Of a stretch of 18,962 nt of DNA, positions 1 through 7,802 are shown piece by piece. A program made the position numbers and the translations under genes. Location: positions 1-18,962 of the forward strand of contig JAGHAG010000116.1 of NCBI GenBank assembly GCA_021161625.1. Direction: 5' to 3'. Position 1 is the stretch's first letter; each line of letters opens with the position of its first letter. The stretch comes from Elusimicrobiota bacterium. Lineage in GTDB: Bacteria; CG03. The notes beneath the pieces are model-generated. The model did not search any database. It worked only from the letters and a program-made list of their open reading frames with translations, and was not told the origin of the DNA.

Positions 1-14
1 GCATTATTAATGCA

Positions 15-33
15 CCCCCGATAAAATCGGGGG
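15..33. repeat. C-rich/G-rich mini-palindrome, copy 1
   Basis: Perfect 8-bp stem (CCCCCGAT, 15-22, with ATCGGGGG, 26-33) and an AAA loop. An identical 19-nt core recurs at 143-161. The following CCGCCCTTTCT (34-44) is the exact reverse complement of AGAAAGGGCGG at 121-131, so the two hairpins flank a larger inverted repeat. There is no T-tract after the stem, so it does not look like an intrinsic terminator. It is probably a dispersed palindromic element; its function is unknown. Confidence 0.7.
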
Positions 34-125
34 CCGCCCTTTCTGATAAACAAAAATATGGTTTTGCATAAAACCGAAGCAAAATATAAAAATATAACGA
101 TATCTACAAAAATTTTGGTAAGAAA

Positions 126-164
126 GGGCGGGGTTAACCCCGCCCCCGATAAAATCGGGGGCGG
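126..164. repeat. Two nested GC palindromes (second mini-palindrome copy)
   Basis: Positions 126-145 form a perfect 20-bp palindrome, GGGCGGGGTTAACCCCGCCC. Its right arm overlaps a second copy of the CCCCCGAT-AAA-ATCGGGGG hairpin, here with an 11-bp stem (140-150 with 154-164). The two structures compete for the same bases. The region is far richer in G+C than its AT-rich surroundings. No T-tract follows. Confidence 0.65.
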
Positions 165-173
165 CCCGAAGGG

Positions 174-241
174 TGAATTATTCACACTTGCACTTTGCAT
201 TTGATATAATGATGATAAATGAAGGTGGTGTGAATAATTCA
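174..241. repeat. 14-bp inverted repeat bracketing a promoter
   Basis: TGAATTATTCACAC at 174-187 is the exact reverse complement of GTGTGAATAATTCA at 228-241, with 40 nt between. The left arm covers the proposed -35 box and the right arm lies just before the first start codon (257). It could be an operator pair, a cruciform, or the ends of a small inserted element. What is seen is the symmetry; a regulatory role is inference. Confidence 0.55.
181..210 (+). promoter_or_regulatory. Probable sigma70-type promoter for the ligase operon
   Basis: TTCACA (181-186; 5 of 6 to the -35 consensus), an 18-bp spacer and TATAAT (205-210; perfect -10). Transcription would begin near 217, about 40 nt before the first ATG. 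It is the strongest promoter match I found in the window and sits at the head of the overlapping gene string that runs to 11705. Confidence 0.5.
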
Positions 242-256
242 GGTTAAAATTTAAGA

Positions 257-2365
257 ATGAATAAAGAAATAAAAAAAGTATCCTCATTTGCAGAGCCCTT
301 AAATAACTTAATTGTTTTTTTAACATCTGCTCTTTGTTTTTTAACGGCTGTTGGATTTTACCTTAAAACTTATGATTCTGCAACAATCAAAATTACTTTT
401 GTTCAAATTGGAGGTGTAATTTTAACAGGGCTTTTAATAATAAAGTTTCTGGAAACTGGAATTCGTCTCTCACGAGAGGCAGTTTTATATGTTTTGCCTG
501 TTATAGCATTTTTGATATGGGGATTTTTTTCTTATTTGAATTCTCCGTTCAAAATATGGGCATCCTTTGATGAGTTCTGGAGAAGGTGTATATATACAGG
601 TCTTTTTCTGGTTGCTTTTTTTGAATTTAGAAAAATAAAAAATGTAAAATTTTTCACTTATTCCATTTTTCTTACAACCCTTGTTGTGACATTTTACGGG
701 ATTATACAGAAACTTGGTCTTGACCCCTATGCATGGAAGGGGGCTTTTGGAGAAAGGCACTTTTCCACTTTTGGAAATCCCAATTTTTTTGGTGCATGGC
801 TTGCAGGGGTTTCAGGCATAATAATTGCCTATCTGGTAAAGACAAGAAATATTTTGTTTTTAGGTCTGTATATAATTACGGCTCTTAATGTCTGGTGGAC
901 TGGAAGCAAAGGTGCTGTTCTTGGGCTTGCAGGAGCCACCTTTTCCTGTATGGTTTTGATTGCAATTTTTGGAGGAGTTTTTGACAGAAAAAAAGTAACA
1001 AAAATTATACTTTATTCAACCCCTCTTTTTGTGGTTCTTCTTGTTGTTCTGATTCTTTTGCTTGGAAATCCCACATCCTACAGATTCAGAATTTTCACAT
1101 GGATGGGTGGCATGGAAATGCTTAAACGGCATCCTGTTGTGGGCACAGGAATTGGCTCTTTTAAAGCAGTTTATCCCATGTACAGACCCCCTGAAATTTT
1201 TTTTATAGAGGGAAAACACAACACAGAAACAGACCACTTTCACTGCGAACAACTTGAAGTTTTTTATGACGAAGGTTTTATTGGTGTTGGGATTTATCTT
1301 CTTATAATTTTTCTTGTTTTTTATTCAGGAATTGGAAAAATTTCAAAACTTGAGAGGGTATCCTCAAGCGGTGGTGAGATTAAAGACAGAATTTATTTAA
1401 TAATAGGCTGGCTTTCAGGAATTGCAGGAATGTTTCTGCAGGCATTTATGAGCGTTCATATGCGATTTGTCTCATCCGGACATCTTTTCTGGATTATGCT
1501 TGGACTTATAGGGGCACTTGCTTATCCTGTGACAGGAAAAAAATGGGTCAAAATGAAGTTTGGAGATTTTTCAAAAATTGTTCTGGAGTTTTTAACGGTT
1601 CTGGGTATGATATATTTTACCCTGTACTTCAGGAGATTTTTTGTTGCAGATGTAAATCACAACATTGCAATTGCATATTCAAAACAGGCAAAATGGGAGA
1701 GGGCACTTTTTCATTATAATAAGGTTATAACAAACTGGCCAAGATTTATAATGGCTCATTATTTTATGGGCAATGTTTATAATGACAGATGGAACCTTAA
1801 ACCACAATGGCATGAAATCTGGGATAAAGATTTTCCAAAAACAAAAAAGAGAGGCGACCCTGAAAGAGCAATTGATAAATACAATACAGTATTAAAAATT
1901 GCACCAAATTATGTTCAGACACATTATCAGATGGGGGTTGTTTATACAAAATTAAATGCTTTTGATAAAGCAATTGAGAAGTTCAATTCTGCAAGGGATA
2001 TAGACCCCATTTTCCCCCTTTCTCCATTCAGGATAGGATATTGTTATGTGCGTAAGGGCAATTTAAGGGAAGCAGAGGAAAATTTTAAACTGGCAATACA
2101 TCTTTCAGAGGTTAAAAGGCAAAAACCATTTATTGAAGCATATACAAACCTTGCAAATGTTTATTTTATTGGGAAGAAATATGCATTAGCTCAAGAATAT
2201 TACAAAAAGGCAGCTCAAATTTCTCATAATCCTGAAATTTATCTTTTGCTTGCAGGGTTTTATAAAGAAACAGGAAGAAAGAATGAGGCAAGGAAAATAT
2301 GCGAGGAACTTCTAAAAAGAAACCCGGAAAACAAAAAAGTCCAGAATTTTCTAAAGAAACTGTAA
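257..2365 (+). CDS. Wzy/O-antigen-ligase-like membrane protein with C-terminal TPR repeats
   Basis: Polytopic inner-membrane protein of the Wzy_C (O-antigen ligase/polymerase) superfamily, which transfers lipid-linked glycans to an acceptor or polymerises them. Hydrophobic segments fill residues about 15-460. The STFGNPNF block is at 170-177, a small basic T-G-S-K motif at 215-218, and HPVVGTGIGSF at 292-302. The large periplasmic loop ends in the conserved H-N-T-E...H-x-H-x-E-Q...E-G-F-x-G stretch at 321-345. After the last helix (about 441-462), residues 466-700 are TPR-like repeats with A-x-x-x-Y spacing, probably periplasmic. At 702 aa it is longer than simple ligases because of the TPR tail. 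An in-frame stop lies 12 nt upstream of the ATG, so 257 is the first possible start; its Shine-Dalgarno is weak. It overlaps the next gene, a paralogue, by 67 nt. The glycan and acceptor are unknown; protein O-glycosylation is possible. Confidence 0.85.
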   Translation: MNKEIKKVSSFAEPLNNLIVFLTSALCFLTAVGFYLKTYDSATIKITFVQIGGVILTGLLIIKFLETGIRLSREAVLYVLPVIAFLIWGFFSYLNSPFKIWASFDEFWRRCIYTGLFLVAFFEFRKIKNVKFFTYSIFLTTLVVTFYGIIQKLGLDPYAWKGAFGERHFSTFGNPNFFGAWLAGVSGIIIAYLVKTRNILFLGLYIITALNVWWTGSKGAVLGLAGATFSCMVLIAIFGGVFDRKKVTKIILYSTPLFVVLLVVLILLLGNPTSYRFRIFTWMGGMEMLKRHPVVGTGIGSFKAVYPMYRPPEIFFIEGKHNTETDHFHCEQLEVFYDEGFIGVGIYLLIIFLVFYSGIGKISKLERVSSSGGEIKDRIYLIIGWLSGIAGMFLQAFMSVHMRFVSSGHLFWIMLGLIGALAYPVTGKKWVKMKFGDFSKIVLEFLTVLGMIYFTLYFRRFFVADVNHNIAIAYSKQAKWERALFHYNKVITNWPRFIMAHYFMGNVYNDRWNLKPQWHEIWDKDFPKTKKRGDPERAIDKYNTVLKIAPNYVQTHYQMGVVYTKLNAFDKAIEKFNSARDIDPIFPLSPFRIGYCYVRKGNLREAEENFKLAIHLSEVKRQKPFIEAYTNLANVYFIGKKYALAQEYYKKAAQISHNPEIYLLLAGFYKETGRKNEARKICEELLKRNPENKKVQNFLKKL

Positions 2366-2961
2366 CTTCTTTAAAACTTGGTTTCTGGTTTTTCCTTGCT
2401 GCAATATTTTTTTCACCTTTAATTTTTTTTACCAATCTTACAAGAAATCCCTATGTGATTCAGAATATAGTTTTCAGAACTTTTATTTTTATTTCGTTTT
2501 TTTTGATCCTTTTTTCTAAAAAAAATGGCTTTGTGTTTTTCAAAACATTTTTAAATATTCCTCTTTTTGTTTATGGAATTTTTATAACACTTTCAATTAT
2601 TGTTTCACTTGTTTTTTACTGGCAGAACCGCACCCCCTATCTTGTGTTCTGGGGTAAAAGAATTATGTTTTATGTTTTTAATTCGCTTTTACCGTTTTTT
2701 ATTTCTTATACAATGGCAAAGTATTCTGAGAAAACAAGGAAACTTCTTCTTTATACATTTTTTCTGACAGCCACCATATCCTCATTGTATGCCATTTTAC
2801 AATACACGGGTCATGAATTCATCTGGCCCCGGAATTTACATCATTATGGTTCAAGAAGTGTTTCAACTTTTGGAAATCCGAACTTTCTTTCAAGTTATCT
2901 TCTGGTATCAATAATACTTTTAATTCCATTTTTTTGCAATCCTCTATTTTTCTTTTTTTAA
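2299..2961 (+). CDS. 5' part of a second Wzy/O-antigen-ligase-like gene (frame broken)
   Basis: N-terminal half of a paralogue of the gene upstream. It starts inside that gene, with an AAGGA Shine-Dalgarno (2290-2294) 4 nt before the ATG; I see no other good start before the first membrane helix. A Lys-rich cytoplasmic leader of about 25 residues precedes several membrane segments. VSTFGNPNF matches STFGNPNF of the upstream protein. The frame ends at TAA 2959-2961 after an aberrant Phe-rich tail that follows a run of seven Ts (2929-2935). From that run the homologous sequence continues in the -1 frame (2936-3062) and then in a third frame to 4642. As written this is a truncated protein without the catalytic loop. 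It may be a pseudogene, an assembly error at homopolymers, or a gene rescued by slippage. Confidence 0.7.
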   Translation: MRGTSKKKPGKQKSPEFSKETVTSLKLGFWFFLAAIFFSPLIFFTNLTRNPYVIQNIVFRTFIFISFFLILFSKKNGFVFFKTFLNIPLFVYGIFITLSIIVSLVFYWQNRTPYLVFWGKRIMFYVFNSLLPFFISYTMAKYSEKTRKLLLYTFFLTATISSLYAILQYTGHEFIWPRNLHHYGSRSVSTFGNPNFLSSYLLVSIILLIPFFCNPLFFFF

Positions 2962-3062
2962 TTCTTGTAAATTACTTTGCTCTTCTGATAACACAGACAA
3001 GAAGTTCATGGGGAGGGCTTTTTGGTGCAATTCTGCTTTTTTTATTTTTTCTTTCAGAAAAG
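2936..3062 (+). other. Middle segment of the broken ligase gene in the -1 frame
   Basis: Reading codons from 2934 gives two membrane-like stretches around I-T-Q-T-R-S-S-W-G-G. This aligns with W-T-G-S-K-G-A of the upstream paralogue (257-2365), with exactly the same number of residues from the GNPNF block and no gap. The frame then ends at TAG 3063-3065, just after S-E-K, and homology resumes in the next -1 frame as V-E-I-K-K. Candidate slip or error sites are T7 at 2929-2935, and T7 3037-3043, T6 3045-3050 or A4 3058-3061. Any gene call that skips this segment loses a conserved motif. Confidence 0.75.
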
Positions 3063-4642
3063 TAGAAATAAAAAAAGTTATAATTTTTGTTGTAGCAATT
3101 TTGTTTACGACCTACATTTTTCCAAAAATGGCATATTTAAAGGACCATCCCACAGTTATCAGAAGAATTTTAGGGATAACGAAAGTTCAGAACAAAGCAG
3201 AAATGTCCTCTATTACGCAGCGACTTTTAATATGGGGATGTGCTTTGAAAATGTTTAAAGAATCACCAATTCTTGGACATGGCTGGGGAAGTTTTGAATT
3301 AAAGTATCCATTTAAACAGGGAGAGATACTGCAAAAAAAGCCAGAACTTTCATATTTGCGAACCCATGCGAATAATGCTCACAATGAAATATTTGAGCAA
3401 ATTTCCCAGCTGGGGATTTTGGGTTTTTTACTTTACTGCTGGATATGGTTTGTTTTTTTAAAAAGGAGCATTAAAAAAGTTTTCAAAGCAGAAAACCTGC
3501 TTTTTTTAGCTTCCTTTACCGCGGTTTTGGGTTTTTTTGCTGACAATTTATTAAATGTCACATTTAATTTTCCAATGCCTGCATGTGCTTTCTGGATTGC
3601 CTGCGGTATTTCAGTTTCTTTTATTGATGAAGGAAAAGGAAGAGTTTTTAAAAGGTCAAATCTGGATATGCTTGCAAAAGCAATTTTAATTTTTATAGGG
3701 ATCATTCTTGTTGTTGGGCAGATCAGATATTTTCTTGGCGAGATTTATTATTTTAAGGGATTTACATTATCCAGAAGGGGGTTGATAAAAGAAGCAGCAG
3801 ACAATTGTTTAAAGTCATGGAAGTATTACAAATACAATACTGACAACAATTATGAACTCGGCAATTGCTATATGAGATTAAATAAGGTAAAAAAAGCAAT
3901 ATGGGCTTACAAACAGGCGCTCAAAGCAAATCATGGTTATGATGAGATTTATTTCAACCTTGCTGTTTCCTATGAGAAAGCAGAAGATTTTGAAAATGCA
4001 GAAAAAAACTTTTTAATGGCAGTGAAAATAAATCCTGTTTCTTATGAATATTTTCTTGCTCTTGGGAATTTTTACATAAGGTCTAAAAAGAATTTTGAAC
4101 TTGCAGAAAAATATTACCGCAAATCCTTAACTCTGAAGCCAGATTCAAAAGATGTACTCAATAATCTTGGGTATCTGTATCTGTTAAAAGGAGATGTAGA
4201 AAGAAGTTATGAAAGTTATAAAAAATCTCTTGAAGTTGACCCATCATATGAACCTGCAAGAAAAAACATCATTATTGCTCTTAATAGAATGAATGTTCCG
4301 ATTGAGAAGATGAAAAAAGAAGCAAAATATTTTGTTAATTTAAAAAGATGGAAAAGGGCAGAACAGATTTACAGGGGAATTGTTCAGTATAATCCAGGCG
4401 ATGTTGAGGCAACTTTTTTTCTTGCAAATTGTCTGATTGAACTCAAAAAGTTTGATGAGGCAATAGAAATTTATGAAAAACTTATAAAATTTTTCCCACA
4501 GGAGTTGAATTTTAGAACAAATCTTGCAAAAGTGTATATAATGAGAGGAGAAAAACAGAAGGCACAGGAGGTTCTTGAAACTGCTCTGGAAAAATTCCCT
4601 GATAATGATGAGATAAAGAAACTTCTGAGAGTTGTCAGATGA
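3008..4642 (+). CDS. 3' part of the second Wzy/O-antigen-ligase-like gene, with TPR tail
   Basis: Carries the C-terminal half of the broken ligase. The ATG at 3008 is probably not a real start: its first ~18 residues are the out-of-frame version of the R-S-S-W-G-G region, and genuine homology begins about residue 19 (V-E-I-K-K). Then come a membrane helix (about 22-36), SPILGHGWGSF (86-95), the conserved periplasmic motif H-A-N-N-A-H-N-E-I-F-E-Q...G-I-L-G-F (120-140), further helices to about 245, and some seven TPR-like repeats (about 245-540). It ends in an ATGA overlap with mtaB. The long open TPR region shows no decay, which argues for a recent lesion, a sequence error or translational rescue rather than an old pseudogene. 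Confidence 0.7.
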   Translation: MGRAFWCNSAFFIFSFRKVEIKKVIIFVVAILFTTYIFPKMAYLKDHPTVIRRILGITKVQNKAEMSSITQRLLIWGCALKMFKESPILGHGWGSFELKYPFKQGEILQKKPELSYLRTHANNAHNEIFEQISQLGILGFLLYCWIWFVFLKRSIKKVFKAENLLFLASFTAVLGFFADNLLNVTFNFPMPACAFWIACGISVSFIDEGKGRVFKRSNLDMLAKAILIFIGIILVVGQIRYFLGEIYYFKGFTLSRRGLIKEAADNCLKSWKYYKYNTDNNYELGNCYMRLNKVKKAIWAYKQALKANHGYDEIYFNLAVSYEKAEDFENAEKNFLMAVKINPVSYEYFLALGNFYIRSKKNFELAEKYYRKSLTLKPDSKDVLNNLGYLYLLKGDVERSYESYKKSLEVDPSYEPARKNIIIALNRMNVPIEKMKKEAKYFVNLKRWKRAEQIYRGIVQYNPGDVEATFFLANCLIELKKFDEAIEIYEKLIKFFPQELNFRTNLAKVYIMRGEKQKAQEVLETALEKFPDNDEIKKLLRVVR

Positions 4643-5835
4643 AGAAATTTTTTTTAAAGACATTTGGTTGTAAGACAAATCAATCCGACTCCAATTCTTT
4701 AAAAAATTTTCTTTTAAACAGGGGATGGCAGATTTCCTGTGAAAACCCGGATGTGTGCTTTATTAATTCCTGTGTTGTCACAAGAACCAGCGAAAAGAAG
4801 GTTTTAAAGGAAGCACAGAAATTAAAGCAAATTTCAAAGAGAGTTATTGTTTTTGGCTGTCTCACGCCCCAGTTAAAAGAAACATTAAAAGAACAGGGGG
4901 TTGAAGCCTGCCCCGTTAGATACAGAAGTTTATCTAACGGGGTTGAAGATGAGATTGTCTTTTCAGGCACAGGTCCCCGATACTTTTTAAAAATCCAAAA
5001 CGGATGTTCCAGTTTTTGTTCATTCTGTATTGTGCCCTATGTAAGAGGAAAGCCTGTAAGTTTTTCTCCACAGCGAATTTTTCAACAATTGCATATGGCA
5101 AAAGAAAAATTTAAAATTTCAGAAATTGTGATAAACGGGACAAATATAATGAAATACAGCTTTGAAAATTATGACCTTTTAAAACTCCTTGAAGAAATAT
5201 CCCGTCAAACTCCTGCAAGAATCAGATTAACCTCTCTTTCATTGCCTTTTGAAAAAGATTTTGTAAGGAGAATTTCTCAAATAAAAAATATCTGTCCCCA
5301 TTTCCACATTTCGTTGCAGAGTGCAAGTAACCGTATTTTAAAATTAATGAAGAGAAATTACACAAGGGAAATTTTTGAGGAAACGGTTGCCTGGTTTAGA
5401 GAATTTTTTACCCAGCCAGCAATAACAACAGATGTAATATATGGCTTTCCGTTTGAAACTGATGCTGACTTCAAAAAAACAGTTGATTTTATAGAAAAGA
5501 TTGAATTTGCAAGGGTTCATATATTCCCATTTTCTCCACGACCAAAAACTCTTGCAGGACTTTTTAACACAATACCACCGGATGTTTTAAAGAAAAGAAG
5601 AAACATTTTAAAAAAGGTTATAGACCGGGTGACCAGAAAGTATAAGCAAAAATTTGTTAATAAAATTCTGGATGTTGTGGTTGAAGAAAAAAAGAACGGA
5701 TTTTATACAGGAACTTCCCAAAATTATCTCAAAGTCAAATTTAAAGGATACCCAGAAAGTTGTGGAATTGCTAAAGTTTTTATAGAAAAAACAGATGCAG
5801 AATTTATGTGGGGGAGGCAAGTAAGAAATGAATGA
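4639..5835 (+). CDS. mtaB: MtaB-type tRNA (t6A37) methylthiotransferase
   Basis: Radical-SAM methylthiotransferase. The MtaB branch converts t6A37 to ms2t6A37 in tRNAs reading ANN codons, stabilising decoding. The N-terminal UPF0004 domain holds its three cluster cysteines: C11 (FGCKTNQ), C45 (NSCVV) and C74 (FGCLTP). The radical-SAM CxxxCxxC motif is C123, C127, C130 within QNGCSSFCSFCIVP. The C-terminus (about 335-390) resembles a TRAM-like RNA-binding domain. At 398 aa it is somewhat shorter than typical MtaB. ATG 4639 overlaps the preceding stop (ATGA) and the 3' end overlaps the next gene by 8 nt. The linker between the first two domains contains a perfect 12-bp inverted repeat that seems to be an inserted palindrome translated in frame. 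MiaB or RimO are alternatives, but the opening motif and lengths fit MtaB best. Confidence 0.87.
   Translation: MKKFFLKTFGCKTNQSDSNSLKNFLLNRGWQISCENPDVCFINSCVVTRTSEKKVLKEAQKLKQISKRVIVFGCLTPQLKETLKEQGVEACPVRYRSLSNGVEDEIVFSGTGPRYFLKIQNGCSSFCSFCIVPYVRGKPVSFSPQRIFQQLHMAKEKFKISEIVINGTNIMKYSFENYDLLKLLEEISRQTPARIRLTSLSLPFEKDFVRRISQIKNICPHFHISLQSASNRILKLMKRNYTREIFEETVAWFREFFTQPAITTDVIYGFPFETDADFKKTVDFIEKIEFARVHIFPFSPRPKTLAGLFNTIPPDVLKKRRNILKKVIDRVTRKYKQKFVNKILDVVVEEKKNGFYTGTSQNYLKVKFKGYPESCGIAKVFIEKTDAEFMWGRQVRNE
4911..4942. repeat. Palindromic element inside mtaB, in frame
   Basis: CCCCGTTAGATA (4911-4922) pairs perfectly with TATCTAACGGGG (4931-4942) around an 8-nt loop. It encodes residues about 92-101 (P-V-R-Y-R-S-L-S-N-G), in the linker between the UPF0004 and radical-SAM domains. 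Its C4 plus AT-rich loop plus G4 build is that of the intergenic mini-palindromes at 15-33, 143-161 and 14816-14832. A 12-bp perfect dyad is unlikely in coding sequence by chance. Confidence 0.65.
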
Positions 5836-6391
5836 TGAAAAAAATTTTGATGTAACCAGATCAATAGAAGAAAATTTAAAAAAATGGAAGGAAATTCTGG
5901 AGCAAAAGGACAAAAAAATCGAGCAACTTATGGAGGAAAACCGTATTTTGAAGAACGAACTTTCAAAAAAAACATTTTTAAAACCTGTGATTAAAGAAAG
6001 GATTATGGAAGATGTAAACAGGGTTATTCTAAAATTGAGGCAAAACTTAAAAAGCAAGGAAATTGAGGTTGATAACTTAAAAGCAAGTTTGAATTCTCTT
6101 AAAAATAAACTTGACTCACTAATGGCAGAAAAGGCACAGAGGGAAAAAGAAATTCAGCAATTAAAAGACCAGATTGAAAAGGAAAGATTGCAAAAGAGAG
6201 TGGAACTTCAGCAAAAAGAAAAGGAGTTTCAGGAAAAACTCAAAAAAGAACTTAATGCACAGAAAGAGGAGATGGAAAAGCAATTTCACCAAAAATTAGA
6301 GCAAAAGATGGCAGAGGCACAAAAAGAAATAGAGGAACTGGAAAAGGAGATTTCTCATCTCATGCAGATAATTTCACAGTATGAAGAGTAA
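5828..6391 (+). CDS. Coiled-coil protein of unknown function
   Basis: 187-residue, highly charged, Glu/Lys/Gln-rich protein predicted to be almost entirely alpha-helical coiled coil from about residue 12 to the end, with heptad-like I/L spacing. There is no signal peptide or membrane helix, so it is probably cytoplasmic. A GGAGG (5813-5817) lies 10 nt before the ATG. The gene overlaps the end of mtaB by 8 nt and the next gene by 11 nt. I do not recognise a family. It is locked into a run with two TPR/HEAT proteins, so a scaffold for that complex is one idea (inference). Low-complexity coiled coils attract false similarity to SMC or myosin-like proteins. Confidence 0.75.
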   Translation: MNDEKNFDVTRSIEENLKKWKEILEQKDKKIEQLMEENRILKNELSKKTFLKPVIKERIMEDVNRVILKLRQNLKSKEIEVDNLKASLNSLKNKLDSLMAEKAQREKEIQQLKDQIEKERLQKRVELQQKEKEFQEKLKKELNAQKEEMEKQFHQKLEQKMAEAQKEIEELEKEISHLMQIISQYEE

Positions 6392-7802
6392 GGCGAAGAT
6401 ATTTTTTTTGATACTATTTTTTGCTTTTGGCGTTTCTGCACAACAGGAAGAGGAAAAAAAATCAAAACTTATAAAAGAAGCGGTTAAATTATGGGAAGAT
6501 GGGGACTACCCTGGTTCAATGCGAATTGTGGAAAAACTTTTGAAAAAATATGCAAAAGACCCGCAGGTAAAAGAGCTTTACTATCAGATAAAAGATGATG
6601 AAGCAAAGAGAGTTTTTGAAGCAGCAAGAATTTATTTTGAACACGGTGAATTGGACTTAGCAAAAAGGAAAATTCTTGAGGGGAGAACCACTTCAATTGA
6701 AGCATTTGAAAAATATATAGATGAACTTTTCATTAAAGCAAAAGATTTACTTTCAAAGCAGGAAATTGTTAAGTGTTCTCAAATTGTTTCTTTTATTCTT
6801 TTTGCAGACCCCTCAAATTCAGAAGCAAGAAAAATGAATGCCTTTTTGAAGAGCTCATTTTTTAAAGAAATTTATAAAAGCATAATTGATGAGAAGAAAA
6901 AACTTGCACTTGAAAAATTAAAAGAAGCACAGACCCTGAAGACAAATCCGGTAAAAGCGATTGTTCTTGTAAATGAAGCATTAAAACTAGATCCTTCAAA
7001 TTCAGATGCAAGAAGGTTAAAAAAAGTTTTGCTGAAAAAAATAAGTAAACAAACACTTCTTGAAAAAAAAGAGGAAATTACACAAAGAGACAGGGAAAGA
7101 GCCATCAATTATTATGTAAAAGCAGAAGAACTTTTCAGGGAGAAGAAATTTGAAAAATGCCATAAACTTCTTAAAAAAGCATTAAAATATGACCCGGAAA
7201 ATAAAAAAGCAAAAAAACTATTTGAAGATGTTTCAACAATTTTGTGTGATAAGTATCTTAAAAAGGCACAGGAATTTTATTTTGCTGGTAAAATTCGTAA
7301 AGCAAAAAAGTATGTAAAGAAGGCAAGGTATTATGATTCAGCAAGGGTTATTGCGTATGCTCAAAAAATGGCAACAAAAGGAAGAGACCTGATAAAGTCA
7401 GCCCAGAATCAAAGGGGTGGACAGTTTATTGCCTTTGCTGAAATTCTAAACCCCCAGAGGGAAAAAAGTTTGCTTGTCTCAGAAGAAAATATAAAACCAG
7501 AACTTGATAAGGTCTGGAATATATATTACAGTAAAGATTATAAGAAAGCGCTTGCTGTGGTAGAGCAATTAGAAAGAAGCCATCCAGACAATCTGGATGT
7601 TCTTTTTTTAAAAAATATGATTATGGCGCAGATTTCACTTGATGAAGGGAAGTTTATTCCAACGAGAAATTATCTTTTGAAAGCGATAAAAATAAAACCC
7701 CTTCATCAGGAGGTCTGGGGATTTTTTAATCGTCTGGATGAAGTTTTAAAAATTCTTGGCTATGATATGGGGCAGATGGAGACGCCAGAGGGGACAGAAT
7801 GA
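6381..7802 (+). CDS. Exported TPR-repeat protein
   Basis: 473 aa. The N-terminus (K-S-K-A-K then a hydrophobic core ending F-G-V-S-A before Q21) is a classic signal peptide, predicted cleaved after A20. The mature protein is Lys-rich and helical, with TPR-like or half-TPR repeats at about 26-115, 190-220, 240-325 and 380-460, several with the D-P-x-N-x-x-A-(R/K) turn between helices. A less repetitive stretch lies between about 325 and 380. It probably acts in the periplasm or at the envelope as a protein-protein scaffold. It overlaps the coiled-coil gene by 11 nt and is ATGA-coupled to the TPR/HEAT gene, so the three are likely made in fixed ratio. I know no specific named family for it. Confidence 0.8.
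   Translation: MKSKAKIFFLILFFAFGVSAQQEEEKKSKLIKEAVKLWEDGDYPGSMRIVEKLLKKYAKDPQVKELYYQIKDDEAKRVFEAARIYFEHGELDLAKRKILEGRTTSIEAFEKYIDELFIKAKDLLSKQEIVKCSQIVSFILFADPSNSEARKMNAFLKSSFFKEIYKSIIDEKKKLALEKLKEAQTLKTNPVKAIVLVNEALKLDPSNSDARRLKKVLLKKISKQTLLEKKEEITQRDRERAINYYVKAEELFREKKFEKCHKLLKKALKYDPENKKAKKLFEDVSTILCDKYLKKAQEFYFAGKIRKAKKYVKKARYYDSARVIAYAQKMATKGRDLIKSAQNQRGGQFIAFAEILNPQREKSLLVSEENIKPELDKVWNIYYSKDYKKALAVVEQLERSHPDNLDVLFLKNMIMAQISLDEGKFIPTRNYLLKAIKIKPLHQEVWGFFNRLDEVLKILGYDMGQMETPEGTE

Noticed and set aside
3008..3061. ATG 3008 as the true start of a separate protein
   Set aside because: The first ~18 residues are the out-of-frame reading of a conserved ligase segment that is present in the neighbouring frame.
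5608..6057. Minus-strand open frame of 149 codons across the mtaB / coiled-coil junction
   Set aside because: It is antisense to two well-supported genes and is rich in S/F/I, as expected from Lys/Glu codons read backwards.
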